DNA of 64,000 nucleotides from the NCBI GenBank assembly GCA_029856145.1, contig JAHQWK010000001.1, positions 186,001 through 250,000 on the forward strand, given 5' to 3'. How positions within the stretch are numbered: position 1 is the first letter of the stretch; each line of letters begins with the position of its first letter. Source of the DNA: Promethearchaeia archaeon (lineage in GTDB: Archaea; Asgardarchaeota; Lokiarchaeia; Sigyniarchaeales; SOKP01). Positions 36,945 through 46,420 of the stretch are shown piece after piece. The notes beneath the pieces were generated by a model. The model worked only from the letters and a program-made list of their open reading frames with translations, made no database searches and was not told where the DNA came from. A program made the translations under genes and the position numbers.

Positions 36945-37631
36945 CTACTTTTTTTCCTCTAATGCTTTTTTTGGAAATAATCGCTCTCTCAATTTAACCG
37001 TGCTAGTATCCATATCATAGTCTACTAATCCTACTTTAGCTAATTCTTGTACTGAATGCAATACAAAAGCACCACCTATCCCTAGCGTTGTTTTTAATTC
37101 ATCTCTAGTCATTACTTCTTTATCTCCATGGAGAGTAATAAGTATCCTGTAATGGGCTTGTCCAGCCCATATCTCCGAAACTAATACAGTATATATTGAA
37201 AGTAAAGCACGAACTCTCTCAAAATTATATTCTGCTTCTTCTGCTTCCTCAGCAACCTTCATAAATTTAGATAATTCAACCTTAACTTTTTGGTATTCAT
37301 CTAACAATTTCATTTGTTCTTCTGTTAAAGAACCTATTTTTTGATCTCTCTCTTGCTTCTCTAATTCAAGCTTTTTTGTTGCGTCTTCTAATTTTTTTTT
37401 ATCTCTCTCTAAATTTTGTTTCTCGCTTTCTAATTTAGTTTTTTCTTCTTCTAATAGATTTTTTTCCTTTTCAAGCGTCTCTTTAACTTTACTTAATGCT
37501 TCTTTATCACTTTCAAGTTTTAATAATGCGGTTCTTGAAGTCTCTAGTACGTCAATAAATTCCTTAAAACTTGATTCGGCAGCTTGAATAGTCTCATCGA
37601 GAACATTTAAGGTTTTTTCATCATCTGACAT
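36945..37631 (-). CDS. Coiled-coil protein with C-terminal winged-helix-like domain
   Basis: About 228 residues from ATG 37631 (a codon at 37640 is also possible). Residues about 15-140 form one long Lys/Glu-rich coiled coil with repeated LEKEK/LESEK units. The C-terminal segment (about 150-225) looks like a helix-turn-helix domain: MTRDELKTTLGIGGAFVLHSVQELAKVGLVDYD, then a short strand, ending in basic KLRERLFPKKALEEKK. It could be a coiled-coil transcription or chromosome-associated factor. The function is not known. Confidence 0.7.
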   Translation of the reverse strand: MSDDEKTLNVLDETIQAAESSFKEFIDVLETSRTALLKLESDKEALSKVKETLEKEKNLLEEEKTKLESEKQNLERDKKKLEDATKKLELEKQERDQKIGSLTEEQMKLLDEYQKVKVELSKFMKVAEEAEEAEYNFERVRALLSIYTVLVSEIWAGQAHYRILITLHGDKEVMTRDELKTTLGIGGAFVLHSVQELAKVGLVDYDMDTSTVKLRERLFPKKALEEKK

Positions 37632-37698
37632 TGGAATCACAATTTATTTTATTCAATTATTTTTATTATATTTATTCTATAAAAAGATTTATCAAATT

Positions 37699-38922
37699 AT
37701 GGTAGAAAAAGATAGTTCCAATCGTAGTATGAAACTTATTTTGGGGGTTTCGGTTCCCGTCTTTATAATGGGACTTGTATCTTTTTTTACTGATGTCTCA
37801 AGTGAAATGATTCAGAGCATACTCCCGTTTTTTATTTTAGAAATAGGTGGAACTGGATTAATTTTGGGGTTAATTACGGGATTAACAGTAGCAATATCAA
37901 ATATATTAAAAGGAGTATCTGGTTGGATGAGTGATAAGATAAATAAAAGAAAACCTTTTGTTGTAGCGGGCTATACCATCTCAAATCTTTCTAAACCATT
38001 CATTGGTTTTAGCCCTTCATGGGAATTTGTTCTTGGATTAAAAGCAACTGATCGATTTGGTAAAGGACTTAGAACATCTTCTCGAGATACACTTATATCT
38101 TATTACGCTATTGAAAAAGGAAAAGCTTTTGGAATGCATCGCGCAATGGATACATTAGGTGCTGTTGTTGGTTCCCTTCTAGCATTTCTTTTGTTAATTA
38201 TGACATGGAGTTTTTCTGAAATTATATTTTTCTCAATTTTTCCAGGTATATGTGCTATCGTATTAATTATATTTATCAAAGATGTAGATCCAACAAAATT
38301 AGATGAATCAAAGCTAAAATATTATGGGGAATCTAGAGAGGATAAAATTGATAGAAAGTTTATTAGACTTATTATAATTCTTGGTGTGATTGAATTTGCT
38401 AGCTTAGATATTGCATTTCTTCAAATAAGATCTGAAGCCTATATAACTCCTGGATTACTTTTTCTAATTCCTGTCTTTTACTTGTTAACAAATATCGTTT
38501 ATATGATTTTTTCCCCTATTACTGGTTCCTTATCAGATAAGGTTGGGCGTAAACCGGTAATTTTAAGTGGTCTATCAATACTCTTGTTTTCTTGCATATT
38601 TTTAGCAATACCAATAGAATCTTCAATTTTTTCCCTTATTATAATCATAATAATATATGCTCTATTTGGTTTCTACTTAGCGTCTGTTGATCCTATCTCA
38701 AGAGCATATATTGCAGATTTAGCGGGTAAAAATAAGAGAGGTCGAGCATATGGTTATTATTACCTCTCTGTAGGGTTAATTTCATTAGGTGAATCATTAA
38801 TTTTTGGCTTAATTTATGATCTATTCTCGTTTTTTTGGGCTTTTATCTATATTTCAGTTCTATTATTTATTTGCATAATCGTATTTTCTATTACTGATTT
38901 TTCAAAGATTATGCGAAAATGA
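37699..38922 (+). CDS. Major facilitator superfamily transporter
   Basis: A 407-residue polytopic protein with about twelve helices. The first half has FFTDVSSEMIQSILPFF and the loop GWMSDKINKRKPFV (motif A type), and the second half has GSLSDKVGRKPVI, the clear MFS signature. The TDVSSEM opening and KATDRFGKGLRTSSRD segment are typical of one bacterial and archaeal MFS subgroup of unknown substrate. It diverges from the coiled-coil gene with a short intergenic region of 67 bases. Confidence 0.88.
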   Translation: MVEKDSSNRSMKLILGVSVPVFIMGLVSFFTDVSSEMIQSILPFFILEIGGTGLILGLITGLTVAISNILKGVSGWMSDKINKRKPFVVAGYTISNLSKPFIGFSPSWEFVLGLKATDRFGKGLRTSSRDTLISYYAIEKGKAFGMHRAMDTLGAVVGSLLAFLLLIMTWSFSEIIFFSIFPGICAIVLIIFIKDVDPTKLDESKLKYYGESREDKIDRKFIRLIIILGVIEFASLDIAFLQIRSEAYITPGLLFLIPVFYLLTNIVYMIFSPITGSLSDKVGRKPVILSGLSILLFSCIFLAIPIESSIFSLIIIIIIYALFGFYLASVDPISRAYIADLAGKNKRGRAYGYYYLSVGLISLGESLIFGLIYDLFSFFWAFIYISVLLFICIIVFSITDFSKIMRK

Positions 38923-39009
38923 AATTCCTTTAGAAATTCCGAATAATTTCAATTAATAACTAAACAGTTAAATAAATTGAATTATTGGTTGTGTAGGGTG
39001 GTAAATAAT

Positions 39010-39795
39010 ATGGGAGAAAATTATTGTCTTACTTCTAAAGATTTAGTTGAGACTGCCATGAAAGTAGCTAATAAAAATATGGACGATTTTAAAGTTGATC
39101 CTTATGTTATGATTGTCTTTTCTGGAAGTTTACTAGAATATTTGAAAGAAAAAGCTAATTTAGTGCAGTCAGATTGGTTGGCACCATTTCATCCTTACGG
39201 TGGCACAAGAATACATCGAGGAAAATATGATAACCTCCCTATTACAGTTATGATGCCTCAGATGGGCGCATCACCCATGGCTTCAGTTGCTGAGGATTTA
39301 ATCTTTTGTGGGGCAAAAGTAATTCTTCTCGTTTGTGGTTCATGGGGAATAAGTGATAAAGTAAAGCTTTTAGATTTCATTATCCCTACACATGCTTTAG
39401 GACCAGACGGCACTTCTATACATTACGGAAGAAAATTTAATGAAGAAATTGAATTAAATAAAGAGATCCTAAATATATTTATCGAGGAAACAAAAAAAAG
39501 AACTACAAAATACCACATAGGGAAAAACTACTCTAAAGAAGCATTTTATCGAATCAATAAACAAGAGATCTTTGAGTTACAGAAAAAAGGTTGTATTTCA
39601 ATGGAAAACGGAGAAGTTAATGTTTTGTCAACAATATGTAAATTAAATAACATAAAATTTGGAGTTATTTTTTATAGTTATTATAATCCTCTAGAGGATT
39701 GGAATGTTTCTTGGTTGGAAGAAGATTATAAAGATTGTGTAAACCTAGAAGGAGAAATTGCCTTAGCTACGATGTTAAAATTAAATAAAAAGTAA
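39010..39795 (+). CDS. Nucleoside phosphorylase-family protein
   Basis: About 261 residues from ATG 39010, which follows an agggtgg-type ribosome-binding site; an in-frame TTG at 38977 is less likely. It would cleave a purine or pyrimidine nucleoside with phosphate. Seen: VMIVFSGSLLEYL, the phosphate loop segment MPQMGASPMASVAEDLIFCGAKVILLVCGSWG, and the C-terminal SMENGEVNVLSTICKLNN that fits the usual "MEaaal" segment. Uridine phosphorylase or 5'-methylthioadenosine phosphorylase are alternatives; specificity cannot be read. Confidence 0.8.
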   Translation: MGENYCLTSKDLVETAMKVANKNMDDFKVDPYVMIVFSGSLLEYLKEKANLVQSDWLAPFHPYGGTRIHRGKYDNLPITVMMPQMGASPMASVAEDLIFCGAKVILLVCGSWGISDKVKLLDFIIPTHALGPDGTSIHYGRKFNEEIELNKEILNIFIEETKKRTTKYHIGKNYSKEAFYRINKQEIFELQKKGCISMENGEVNVLSTICKLNNIKFGVIFYSYYNPLEDWNVSWLEEDYKDCVNLEGEIALATMLKLNKK

Positions 39796-39811
39796 TTAAT
39801 TAATATTGTAA

Positions 39812-41071
39812 TTAATTTTGTGTCCATAAGTGAGCTAGATATATCAGAACTTCCGTTGATTTTTGTAAAGCTAAAGTTGGGATGTACTCTTTTCTAGAGT
39901 GAAATAATAAACCTCCAGCAAAAATATTTGGTGTTGGAATTCCTTTAGCACTTAAACGGGCTCCATCTGTACCTCCCCTTATAGGATTAATTTTAACTTC
40001 TAATCCTGCTTTTTCAATTGCTTGTTTAGCTAAGTCAACAACTTGCGGTTTTTTATCTATATATGTAAACATGTTTTGATATTGATGTTTAAAATCGATT
40101 TCAATCTTTAAGCCAGGATAACGAATCTCATATGCTTTCTTTAGGTTTTTTAAATAATCCATCCGCCTTTTGTTATTTTCTTCTATAAAATCTCTAATTA
40201 ACATTCTGGAAGTAGCTTCCTCTGCTTTACCTTGTAATTTAGTTAAATGAAAAAAACCTTCCCTTTCCTCCGTATGTTCAGGTGATTCAGATTCGGGAAG
40301 CTCACTAAAAAACCTATTGGCAATCTGTATTGCGTTGATCATTTTATTTTTTGCATTTCCAGGATGAACGTTTAAACCTATAAATTTAGTTTGAGCTAAC
40401 CATGCATCAAAACATTCAAATTCCAATTCACCCATTTCACCACCATCAACAGTATAACATATTTTTGGAAGCTTTTTCATATTAACCTTATCAATTCCTA
40501 AACCAGTTTCTTCATCTGTAGTAAAACAAATGACTATTGGACCATGTTTTAATTCATCAAATTTTTTCCAAGCTGCACATGCAGCCATAATTTCAGCAAC
40601 ACCAGCTTTATCGTCAGCTCCTAACAAGGTATCCCCTTCAGATGTGATTATATCAAGACCTATATATTCTTCTAAATTCGGAGAATCATCAAAGGTTAAA
40701 ACTAGGTCCTTATTTTGAGTGAATTTTATCTCTTTTCCATCATAGTTACTATAAATTACGGGCTTTACATCTTTTCCACTAACAGAAGGTGAAGTATCCA
40801 CGTGTGCTAAAAAACCAATAGGTTTTACCTTTTCAAAACCTTTACTTGGCGGTAGAAAAGCATAAACAAATCCATATTCATCATGAATAATATCTTCAAG
40901 GTTTAATTTTTTTAATTCCTCCACTAACAACTTTCCAAGATCTAATTGAATTTTTGTTGAGGGAACAGTCTCTATCATCTCATCTGAAGTAGTCCAAACC
41001 TTCACATATCTTAAAAACCGTTCTAACGCTTCATTTAGCAAAAATTCCTGTATCTCTTTTGTGAGTTCCAT
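39812..41071 (-). CDS. pepT: Peptidase T (tripeptide aminopeptidase), M20 family
   Basis: A 419-residue zinc metallopeptidase of the M20 family that removes the N-terminal residue from tripeptides. Seen: LERFLRYVKVWTTSDE at the N-terminus, FLAHVDTSP with the first zinc His, LLGADDKAGVAEI with the bridging Asp, TTDEETGLG with the catalytic Glu, a central dimerisation insert (about 200-310) and RGGTDGARLS near the C-terminus. All match PepT. It acts in the cytosol in peptide recycling. Confidence 0.94.
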   Translation of the reverse strand: MELTKEIQEFLLNEALERFLRYVKVWTTSDEMIETVPSTKIQLDLGKLLVEELKKLNLEDIIHDEYGFVYAFLPPSKGFEKVKPIGFLAHVDTSPSVSGKDVKPVIYSNYDGKEIKFTQNKDLVLTFDDSPNLEEYIGLDIITSEGDTLLGADDKAGVAEIMAACAAWKKFDELKHGPIVICFTTDEETGLGIDKVNMKKLPKICYTVDGGEMGELEFECFDAWLAQTKFIGLNVHPGNAKNKMINAIQIANRFFSELPESESPEHTEEREGFFHLTKLQGKAEEATSRMLIRDFIEENNKRRMDYLKNLKKAYEIRYPGLKIEIDFKHQYQNMFTYIDKKPQVVDLAKQAIEKAGLEVKINPIRGGTDGARLSAKGIPTPNIFAGGLLFHSRKEYIPTLALQKSTEVLIYLAHLWTQN

Positions 41072-41130
41072 ATCACTAAAAATTAATCTTAAATTTTAAA
41101 GTTGAATGATATTTCAAAAAATATGAAATT

Positions 41131-41928
41131 TCATCGCCCTTTGAATCTTGGTTCTCTTTTTTTCATAAAGGATTTCATTCCTTCACCAAAATCATAAGTT
41201 CTTATATTTTTACAATATAATTTAAATTCATTTTGTAATGATGGAAATAATTCATTAAATTGTGAAAAGTTCAACATAGCTTTATTATATCCAAGGCATT
41301 TTGTTGGTAGATTTACTATCTTTTTTATAAATTCTAATGATTTTTGTTTGAACACTTCATTGGGGTATACTTGATTAACTAATCCAATCTCTAAAGCTTC
41401 TTTTGCATCAAGATGCCGTCCAGTTAATATTATATCTGTTGCCCGTCCAAAGCCAACAATCCTAGGAAGAAACCAGGTTGCTCCACTTAATACACCATGA
41501 GCTCTTGTAGTACGATGATCTCCAATCTTTAAATTCTCTGCGGCTAATCTAAAATCACAAGCAAGAGCAATGTCAAATCCAGCTCCTAAGCAATAACCAT
41601 GTAATAACGCTATAACTGGTTTTTCTATTTCTCGAATTAAACAAACTACTTTATGATGGGGTATTCGTGAACCATCTTCTAAGGCTGAGAATTTAACACC
41701 TTCTGGGCCCATACTTTTCATATCATCACCAGAACAAAAACTTTTACCACTTCCTTCTATAACAATTACTCGAATTGATTTATCTTTCTTAACATATTCC
41801 AATACTTCCATAATTTCCAGTAATAAGGGATATTGTAAAGCATTCAATTTTTCTGGGCGATTAAGTGTGATGCTACAAATTCCATCTTCAATATTACATA
41901 AAATGAACTTATAATTCTTATCTAAAAT
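41131..41928 (-). CDS. Enoyl-CoA hydratase/isomerase (crotonase) family, non-ATG start
   Basis: The frame contains a Met-like TTG at 41847, but the sequence upstream in the same frame is plainly the missing N-terminus: LDKNYKFILCNIEDG then ICSITLNRPEKLNAL, the classic crotonase opening. It has no ATG, GTG or TTG. The first possible codons are ATT 41928 or ATC 41931, 9 and 6 bases after AAGGAG (41943-41938); an in-frame stop sits at 41949-41947. Full length is about 266 residues. The catalytic Glu pair is altered (GAGFD instead of GGCE; HRTTRAH where pE is usual), so it may not be a true hydratase. Confidence 0.85.
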   Translation of the reverse strand: MLDKNYKFILCNIEDGICSITLNRPEKLNALQYPLLLEIMEVLEYVKKDKSIRVIVIEGSGKSFCSGDDMKSMGPEGVKFSALEDGSRIPHHKVVCLIREIEKPVIALLHGYCLGAGFDIALACDFRLAAENLKIGDHRTTRAHGVLSGATWFLPRIVGFGRATDIILTGRHLDAKEALEIGLVNQVYPNEVFKQKSLEFIKKIVNLPTKCLGYNKAMLNFSQFNELFPSLQNEFKLYCKNIRTYDFGEGMKSFMKKREPRFKGR

Positions 41929-41937
41929 GATACTTCT

Positions 41938-41943
41938 CTCCTT
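41938..41943 (-). promoter_or_regulatory. Shine-Dalgarno that points to an ATT/ATC start
   Basis: AAGGAG on the minus strand, directly before AGAAGTATCATT. It is the only strong ribosome-binding sequence near the crotonase N-terminus and lies at normal distance from ATC 41931 or ATT 41928, not from the TTG 81-84 bases downstream. It decides the start of that gene. Confidence 0.6.
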
Positions 41944-42078
41944 ATTTTAATTATCTGAATAAGTAATGGATTGATTAATTTAATATTAACCTATGAAGTA
42001 TTAATTAAAAGTATATAAACAAGATTAGAAAAATAATTATCATCTCAGAATTAAAAGAAAGGAAAAAAATAAATTTTA

Positions 42079-42747
42079 TTACCAAATTTCGAATTTTTCA
42101 TCAATTTTGGCACCATAGACAATTAAATAAGGAATAACTAAATCAAATACACTTTGCCAGGCATTTATTAAAGGGAATCCAATCATTATTGCTGTGAGTC
42201 CTGTAATTTCGGGATGACCTAAAAATTCTAAGCTTACATAAGCAATAAATGGAGCATAAACGGTTAAAGCGAGAACTATATTTAAAAGTAAAGTAACTAA
42301 TACTCTAAGTCCAGTTCCTAATGTTCCATGTATTATGTATTTTTTTGGTACTTTAATCACTTGGCTTTTTCTTATTCCTTCCTCTTTCTTATATAATTTT
42401 AAAAATATTATTGGAACAATAATCAATGATATAGTTGCAGCAAACTTCATCAAGGGCCCCCAAGGTGCATTCGCAAGATCAGCGAACATTAGAGTAACTG
42501 TACCGATAATGGAACAAAGCAAACCAGACCTAACTCCAAATATTAAAAAACAAGTAATCCAAATAAATGAAACAGGATCTAAAATAGCAATTGGCATTCC
42601 TGGAACTCTTGGTAAATAAGGCGCAGTGAAAACACTTAATATTGTGGAAAGCGCCCCAAAAATAGCAGCTCCAGCAATTTCCAATGTATATAATGTTTTC
42701 CCTGATAATTTCGATTCTTTTTCTTTTACAACATCTGTTTCAGACAT
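42079..42747 (-). CDS. ECF transporter S-component-like membrane protein
   Basis: A 222-residue membrane protein with about six hydrophobic segments. The opening IAGAAIFGALSTILSVF, then PGMPIAILDPVSFIWITCFLIFG and SIIGTVTLMFADLANAPWGPLMKF, is the usual pattern of substrate-binding S components of energy-coupling-factor vitamin transporters. No EcfA or EcfT gene is close, as for a group II system with a shared module elsewhere. The vitamin (riboflavin, biotin, folate or other) cannot be read. Confidence 0.75.
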   Translation of the reverse strand: MSETDVVKEKESKLSGKTLYTLEIAGAAIFGALSTILSVFTAPYLPRVPGMPIAILDPVSFIWITCFLIFGVRSGLLCSIIGTVTLMFADLANAPWGPLMKFAATISLIIVPIIFLKLYKKEEGIRKSQVIKVPKKYIIHGTLGTGLRVLVTLLLNIVLALTVYAPFIAYVSLEFLGHPEITGLTAIMIGFPLINAWQSVFDLVIPYLIVYGAKIDEKFEIW

Positions 42748-42998
42748 TTTTACATTTTAAGATTGTTATTTAATTACTATTCTTGAGGTAAAATGTGTTT
42801 AAGTATTTAAATTGTTTAAGGTAAAATGTAATTTATAATTAAAACTTAAATAAGAGATTGTAAACAGAATTCTATAAGAGAAATTAAAAATTGATTTATG
42901 TCTTCGAACATCTAATTAATTAAAATATAATTTTTAAAGTATTTTAATTTATATCTTACTATCTTTAATTATTGATCTACTCATTTTTGGAGATTAAA

Positions 42999-44354
42999 TC
43001 ATTTTAATAATTTTTTTTCTTTTGCATCCAAATCTAGCCAATCAGTTACATTTTTGAGTTGTTTTCTTGAAGTACCACATAAAATCTTCAAAAACGGAAG
43101 AAAATCTTGAATGAAATCAATCTGAGAAATTTCATACCTTCTTTTGATTTTATCTACAAAATCTCTCTCTACACTCATCAAAGAAAAATAAGTTCCAGAC
43201 CTGTATCGCGGAAATACAACTCTTTGAAATCCCTTTGATATTGGGGTTTCTTTTCTAGAGAGAGCAACTCCTCCGGCAAAAAGGTCGAAAAAATAAGGCA
43301 GTAAACCCCAATATTGAGTAGTACGAATTCTACCGAAAATTTCATCTGCTAATGAAAGGTTCTCAAAAGCGTTGGTAAGTTCTCTATTAGATTTTATAAA
43401 CGTAAGGAGATTTTCATTTATCCATTTGTATAAGAAATTGTAATCAACATCTGACTTATTAGTCAGATTTCGAGCTTCTCTTAAAGAAGTTACTTTAAAT
43501 AAATCTCTAATTAATGTAAAAATTTCTTCTAAATTATCACGACGTAAACTCAGAATTAGTTCTTTAATATCCCCTTCTATCTTGCCTTGACCAATTCCTT
43601 GAATATCATTAATTACCCCTCTCAAATCACCATTGTTTTTATCTATTATTAATTCTAAATACTCATTTTTAAGAGTAGTAATATTTTCCTTCTTTAGAAT
43701 ATTTTTTGCAATCTTAATTACTTCTTTTTTTGGTAAAGCATGTACCTCATACCTTTTAATCTTATTATAGAGCGTTTGTAGATTCGTTTTATATTCATTA
43801 GAACACATTATAATGGGAAACTGTGTATTTTGGATTAAATCTATCACAGTAGGAATGGCGCCCCTATCTTGAACTCCATAAATCCCATCAATTTCATCAA
43901 TTAGTATTAATTTCTCTTTAGATTCGGTAATAAAATCCATAATCCCACGAGATTTAGTAGTTTCTTTCAATCGTCTTTCTAATGTACTCCTTGTTCGTGT
44001 ATCAGATGCGTTAGTTTCTATTACTTCCATATTAAAATCATTAGCAAGCGCATAGACTATAGAAGTTTTTCCAATTCCGGGTGGACCTTCTAATAAAACA
44101 GCAGCTTTTTCAGTAGCTATTCGTTTCTCTTCTTTTTGATCCTTTTCAATAGCGGTTCTATTAAATTCTCGAATCCGTTTATTCTCTTTATTAACTCTCT
44201 TCCTTTCTTCAAAGAATTGGTTTAAAAAATTCGTTAATTCTTCATCTAATTTGACTCGCTGTCTGCCAAGCCTAGCAGTGGGTAAAGCCATTTCTTTGAT
44301 GCTTTTTGGACGATATTTTTCAACCCATGGAATATCCGGATTTCTTTTTGACAT
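42999..44354 (-). CDS. rfcL: Replication factor C large subunit
   Basis: A 451-residue AAA+ clamp-loader subunit that helps load PCNA on primed DNA. Seen: PWVEKYRPKSIKEMA at the start, Walker A GPPGIGKTS, Walker B LILIDEIDG, sensor region CSNEYK, and a C-terminal helical domain. A stretch of about 35 basic residues (about 45-80) is inserted before the Walker A. There is no clear C-terminal PCNA-binding (PIP) motif; the protein ends DAKEKKLLK. Last gene of the RFC operon, 13 bases after the second small-type subunit. Confidence 0.93.
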   Translation of the reverse strand: MSKRNPDIPWVEKYRPKSIKEMALPTARLGRQRVKLDEELTNFLNQFFEERKRVNKENKRIREFNRTAIEKDQKEEKRIATEKAAVLLEGPPGIGKTSIVYALANDFNMEVIETNASDTRTRSTLERRLKETTKSRGIMDFITESKEKLILIDEIDGIYGVQDRGAIPTVIDLIQNTQFPIIMCSNEYKTNLQTLYNKIKRYEVHALPKKEVIKIAKNILKKENITTLKNEYLELIIDKNNGDLRGVINDIQGIGQGKIEGDIKELILSLRRDNLEEIFTLIRDLFKVTSLREARNLTNKSDVDYNFLYKWINENLLTFIKSNRELTNAFENLSLADEIFGRIRTTQYWGLLPYFFDLFAGGVALSRKETPISKGFQRVVFPRYRSGTYFSLMSVERDFVDKIKRRYEISQIDFIQDFLPFLKILCGTSRKQLKNVTDWLDLDAKEKKLLK

Positions 44355-44367
44355 TTGCTTTACTTAC

Positions 44368-45414
44368 TCACATATATTCTGAAAATAGACAAATTTTTGA
44401 TAACAGAGCAGAAACTTGAATATCATTATCCCTACCATCAAGAGATCTGAAATCAGAGTCTGCAATTAAATTAATCAAATTAATACGGGTAAATTTACTT
44501 AGGGGTAATTTATTTATTTCAATAAGTAAGAGATTGTACAATTCATGAGCACTATATTTATAGTTAGAAAGAATATTTCGTGTTAGTTCTCGAGTTTTTG
44601 GAAAATCTCCTTTAAAAGCTACCATTAAAAGACTTCTTATTAGGTCATTATGAAATTTTTGAGAATTTTCATACAGACTTTCAGTGGTAATGGTATTACT
44701 AGAAATGCTACTCAATTGCAAAACATCTATGGCTCTCGAGATTTTACCATCCGAAATCCGATATAGAATTTCAATACAATCATCTGATATTTTTAAAGAT
44801 TCTTTTTTAGCGATATTAAGAATTAAATCTTTAAACTCATCTAACTTAACTCGAGAAATTAAAATAATTTGACATCTACTAATAATAGGATTAATTATAC
44901 TTGAAATTTTAGTGGTTATTAAAATCATCCTACAATTTGTACCGTAAATTTCCATCAATCTTCTAAAGCCTTGTTGATTTGAGCCTAAGACTTCAAAATT
45001 GTTTACTACAAGAATTTTAAATGGAGCATCTCCTAAGACTTTCAACTGAACAAATGGTTTTACTCTTACTTGAATAAAAGCAGGTGTAGTTATTCTTTTT
45101 CCAGCAATACTTCCTATTTTATTTGTAGATACATATGCATCTGCTCTTGCTTGTTTTCTTTCTTCGTCACTTAAAGGAACGTTAGCATAAACCAATTTAA
45201 AATTTGCATCATAATTTTTATCAAGAAATTCCTTTGAAAACAATTGGGTAATCATAGTTTTTCCGATCCCCCTTGAACCTACAAATAATAAATGTGGAAA
45301 ATTTTTTTGTTGAATTATATGTTTTAAGGTTTCTTTAACCTTTTTTCTTCCACAAACTTGGTCCAAATTCTTTGGATGATACTTAATTCGCCATATGGGA
45401 ATTTCATCACTCAA
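44368..45414 (-). CDS. Clamp-loader small-subunit paralogue with altered Walker B
   Basis: A 348-residue AAA+ protein of the RFC small-subunit type. Opening IWRIKYHPKNLDQVCGRKKVK, Walker A FVGSRGIGKTM and the arginine-finger motif ISRCQ are present. The Walker B, normally DEAD or DExx, reads ILVVNNFEVLG, so the Mg-binding Asp and catalytic Glu of the usual DE are lost. A 30-residue insert after the Walker A-proximal part contains KQARADAYVSTNK. It resembles an inactive or regulatory RFC subunit, comparable to eukaryotic Rfc5 with altered ATP site. Between rfcS (31 bases) and rfcL (13 bases). Confidence 0.85.
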   Translation of the reverse strand: MSDEIPIWRIKYHPKNLDQVCGRKKVKETLKHIIQQKNFPHLLFVGSRGIGKTMITQLFSKEFLDKNYDANFKLVYANVPLSDEERKQARADAYVSTNKIGSIAGKRITTPAFIQVRVKPFVQLKVLGDAPFKILVVNNFEVLGSNQQGFRRLMEIYGTNCRMILITTKISSIINPIISRCQIILISRVKLDEFKDLILNIAKKESLKISDDCIEILYRISDGKISRAIDVLQLSSISSNTITTESLYENSQKFHNDLIRSLLMVAFKGDFPKTRELTRNILSNYKYSAHELYNLLLIEINKLPLSKFTRINLINLIADSDFRSLDGRDNDIQVSALLSKICLFSEYM

Positions 45415-45445
45415 ATCAAATACCTTATCTTTATTATATTTAAGA

Positions 45446-46411
45446 TTAAATATTCTCTATAATCATTGCTAATAATGCGGAAATCTGTATTTGTTCATCT
45501 GCTCCCTTGCTTATCCTATAATCTATTTCTCCAATAAAAGCTCTTAAATTAACAATATTTTCAGAGGTTAAATTTAATGATGGAAAAATTTCCGAAATTT
45601 GTCTAATGAAATTACGACTATCAAGAATTTCAATAGACTCTATTATCTCTCCCGATTTTATAATATCTTTGCTTTCTAGAGCCGTAATTAACTTTTCTAA
45701 AGTTTCCTCATCTAAAAATCCTGAAATTTTTAAAATTTCATTTATATCTAAATTCTCCAGGAGATCAAGAGCAACCGCCATCTGAAGAGTATTAATAGCT
45801 TTTCTTAAATCTCCTCCTGATATAAAAAATATTTGATTATAAAATTCCTCTGATCTATCAGAAGGTATTTTCAATTTCTCTTTATCAGCGATATACTTTA
45901 ATCTCTCGATTATCATTTCTTTTGGTAAACTTACAAACCTGAATACAGCACATCGAGATATTATTGGATCTATTATTCTATTTATGTAATTACACAAAAG
46001 TATGAATTTTATGTTATTTGATGTTTTTTCTATAATTCTTCTTAGAGCTTGCTGAACTTGCCCCGGAATATTGTCAGCCTCATCTAATATTACAAATTTT
46101 AAAGAGCCATCTTTTATTAAACTTTGATTAACAAAATTCTTAAGAACATTTCTTACAAAATCTATTCTTACTGTATCAGAGGCATTTAATTCTAAAAGGT
46201 TTGTGTCTAACTGTTCATCTTTAAGAAATTTCCTTGCTATAATTAATGCAGTACTGGTTTTTCCAGTTCCTGCAGGCCCAGTAAAGATTAAATGAGGAAT
46301 ATTAGTACTCTTTACGAATTTTTTAAGATTGTTAATAGCGATACTTTGACTTACAATATCAGAAAATGTCCTTGGGCGATACCTCTCGACCCACGGGATT
46401 TCTAAACTCAT
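45446..46411 (-). CDS. rfcS: Replication factor C small subunit
   Basis: A 321-residue AAA+ clamp-loader subunit. Complete motifs: PWVERYRPRTFSDIVSQ, Walker A FTGPAGTGKTS, Walker B FVILDEADN, sensor 1 LLCNYINRI and arginine finger SRCAVFRF. It is the active small subunit of the archaeal RFC and would form a hetero-oligomer with RfcL and the degenerate paralogue encoded by the next gene. Nine bases after the GNAT gene. Confidence 0.95.
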   Translation of the reverse strand: MSLEIPWVERYRPRTFSDIVSQSIAINNLKKFVKSTNIPHLIFTGPAGTGKTSTALIIARKFLKDEQLDTNLLELNASDTVRIDFVRNVLKNFVNQSLIKDGSLKFVILDEADNIPGQVQQALRRIIEKTSNNIKFILLCNYINRIIDPIISRCAVFRFVSLPKEMIIERLKYIADKEKLKIPSDRSEEFYNQIFFISGGDLRKAINTLQMAVALDLLENLDINEILKISGFLDEETLEKLITALESKDIIKSGEIIESIEILDSRNFIRQISEIFPSLNLTSENIVNLRAFIGEIDYRISKGADEQIQISALLAMIIENI

Positions 46412-46420
46412 CTTCTCAAA

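Noticed and set aside
42748..42998. RNA gene or riboswitch upstream of the ECF S component
   Set aside because: The gap is uniformly AT-rich with no stable stem that I could pair; vitamin riboswitches have GC-rich stems.
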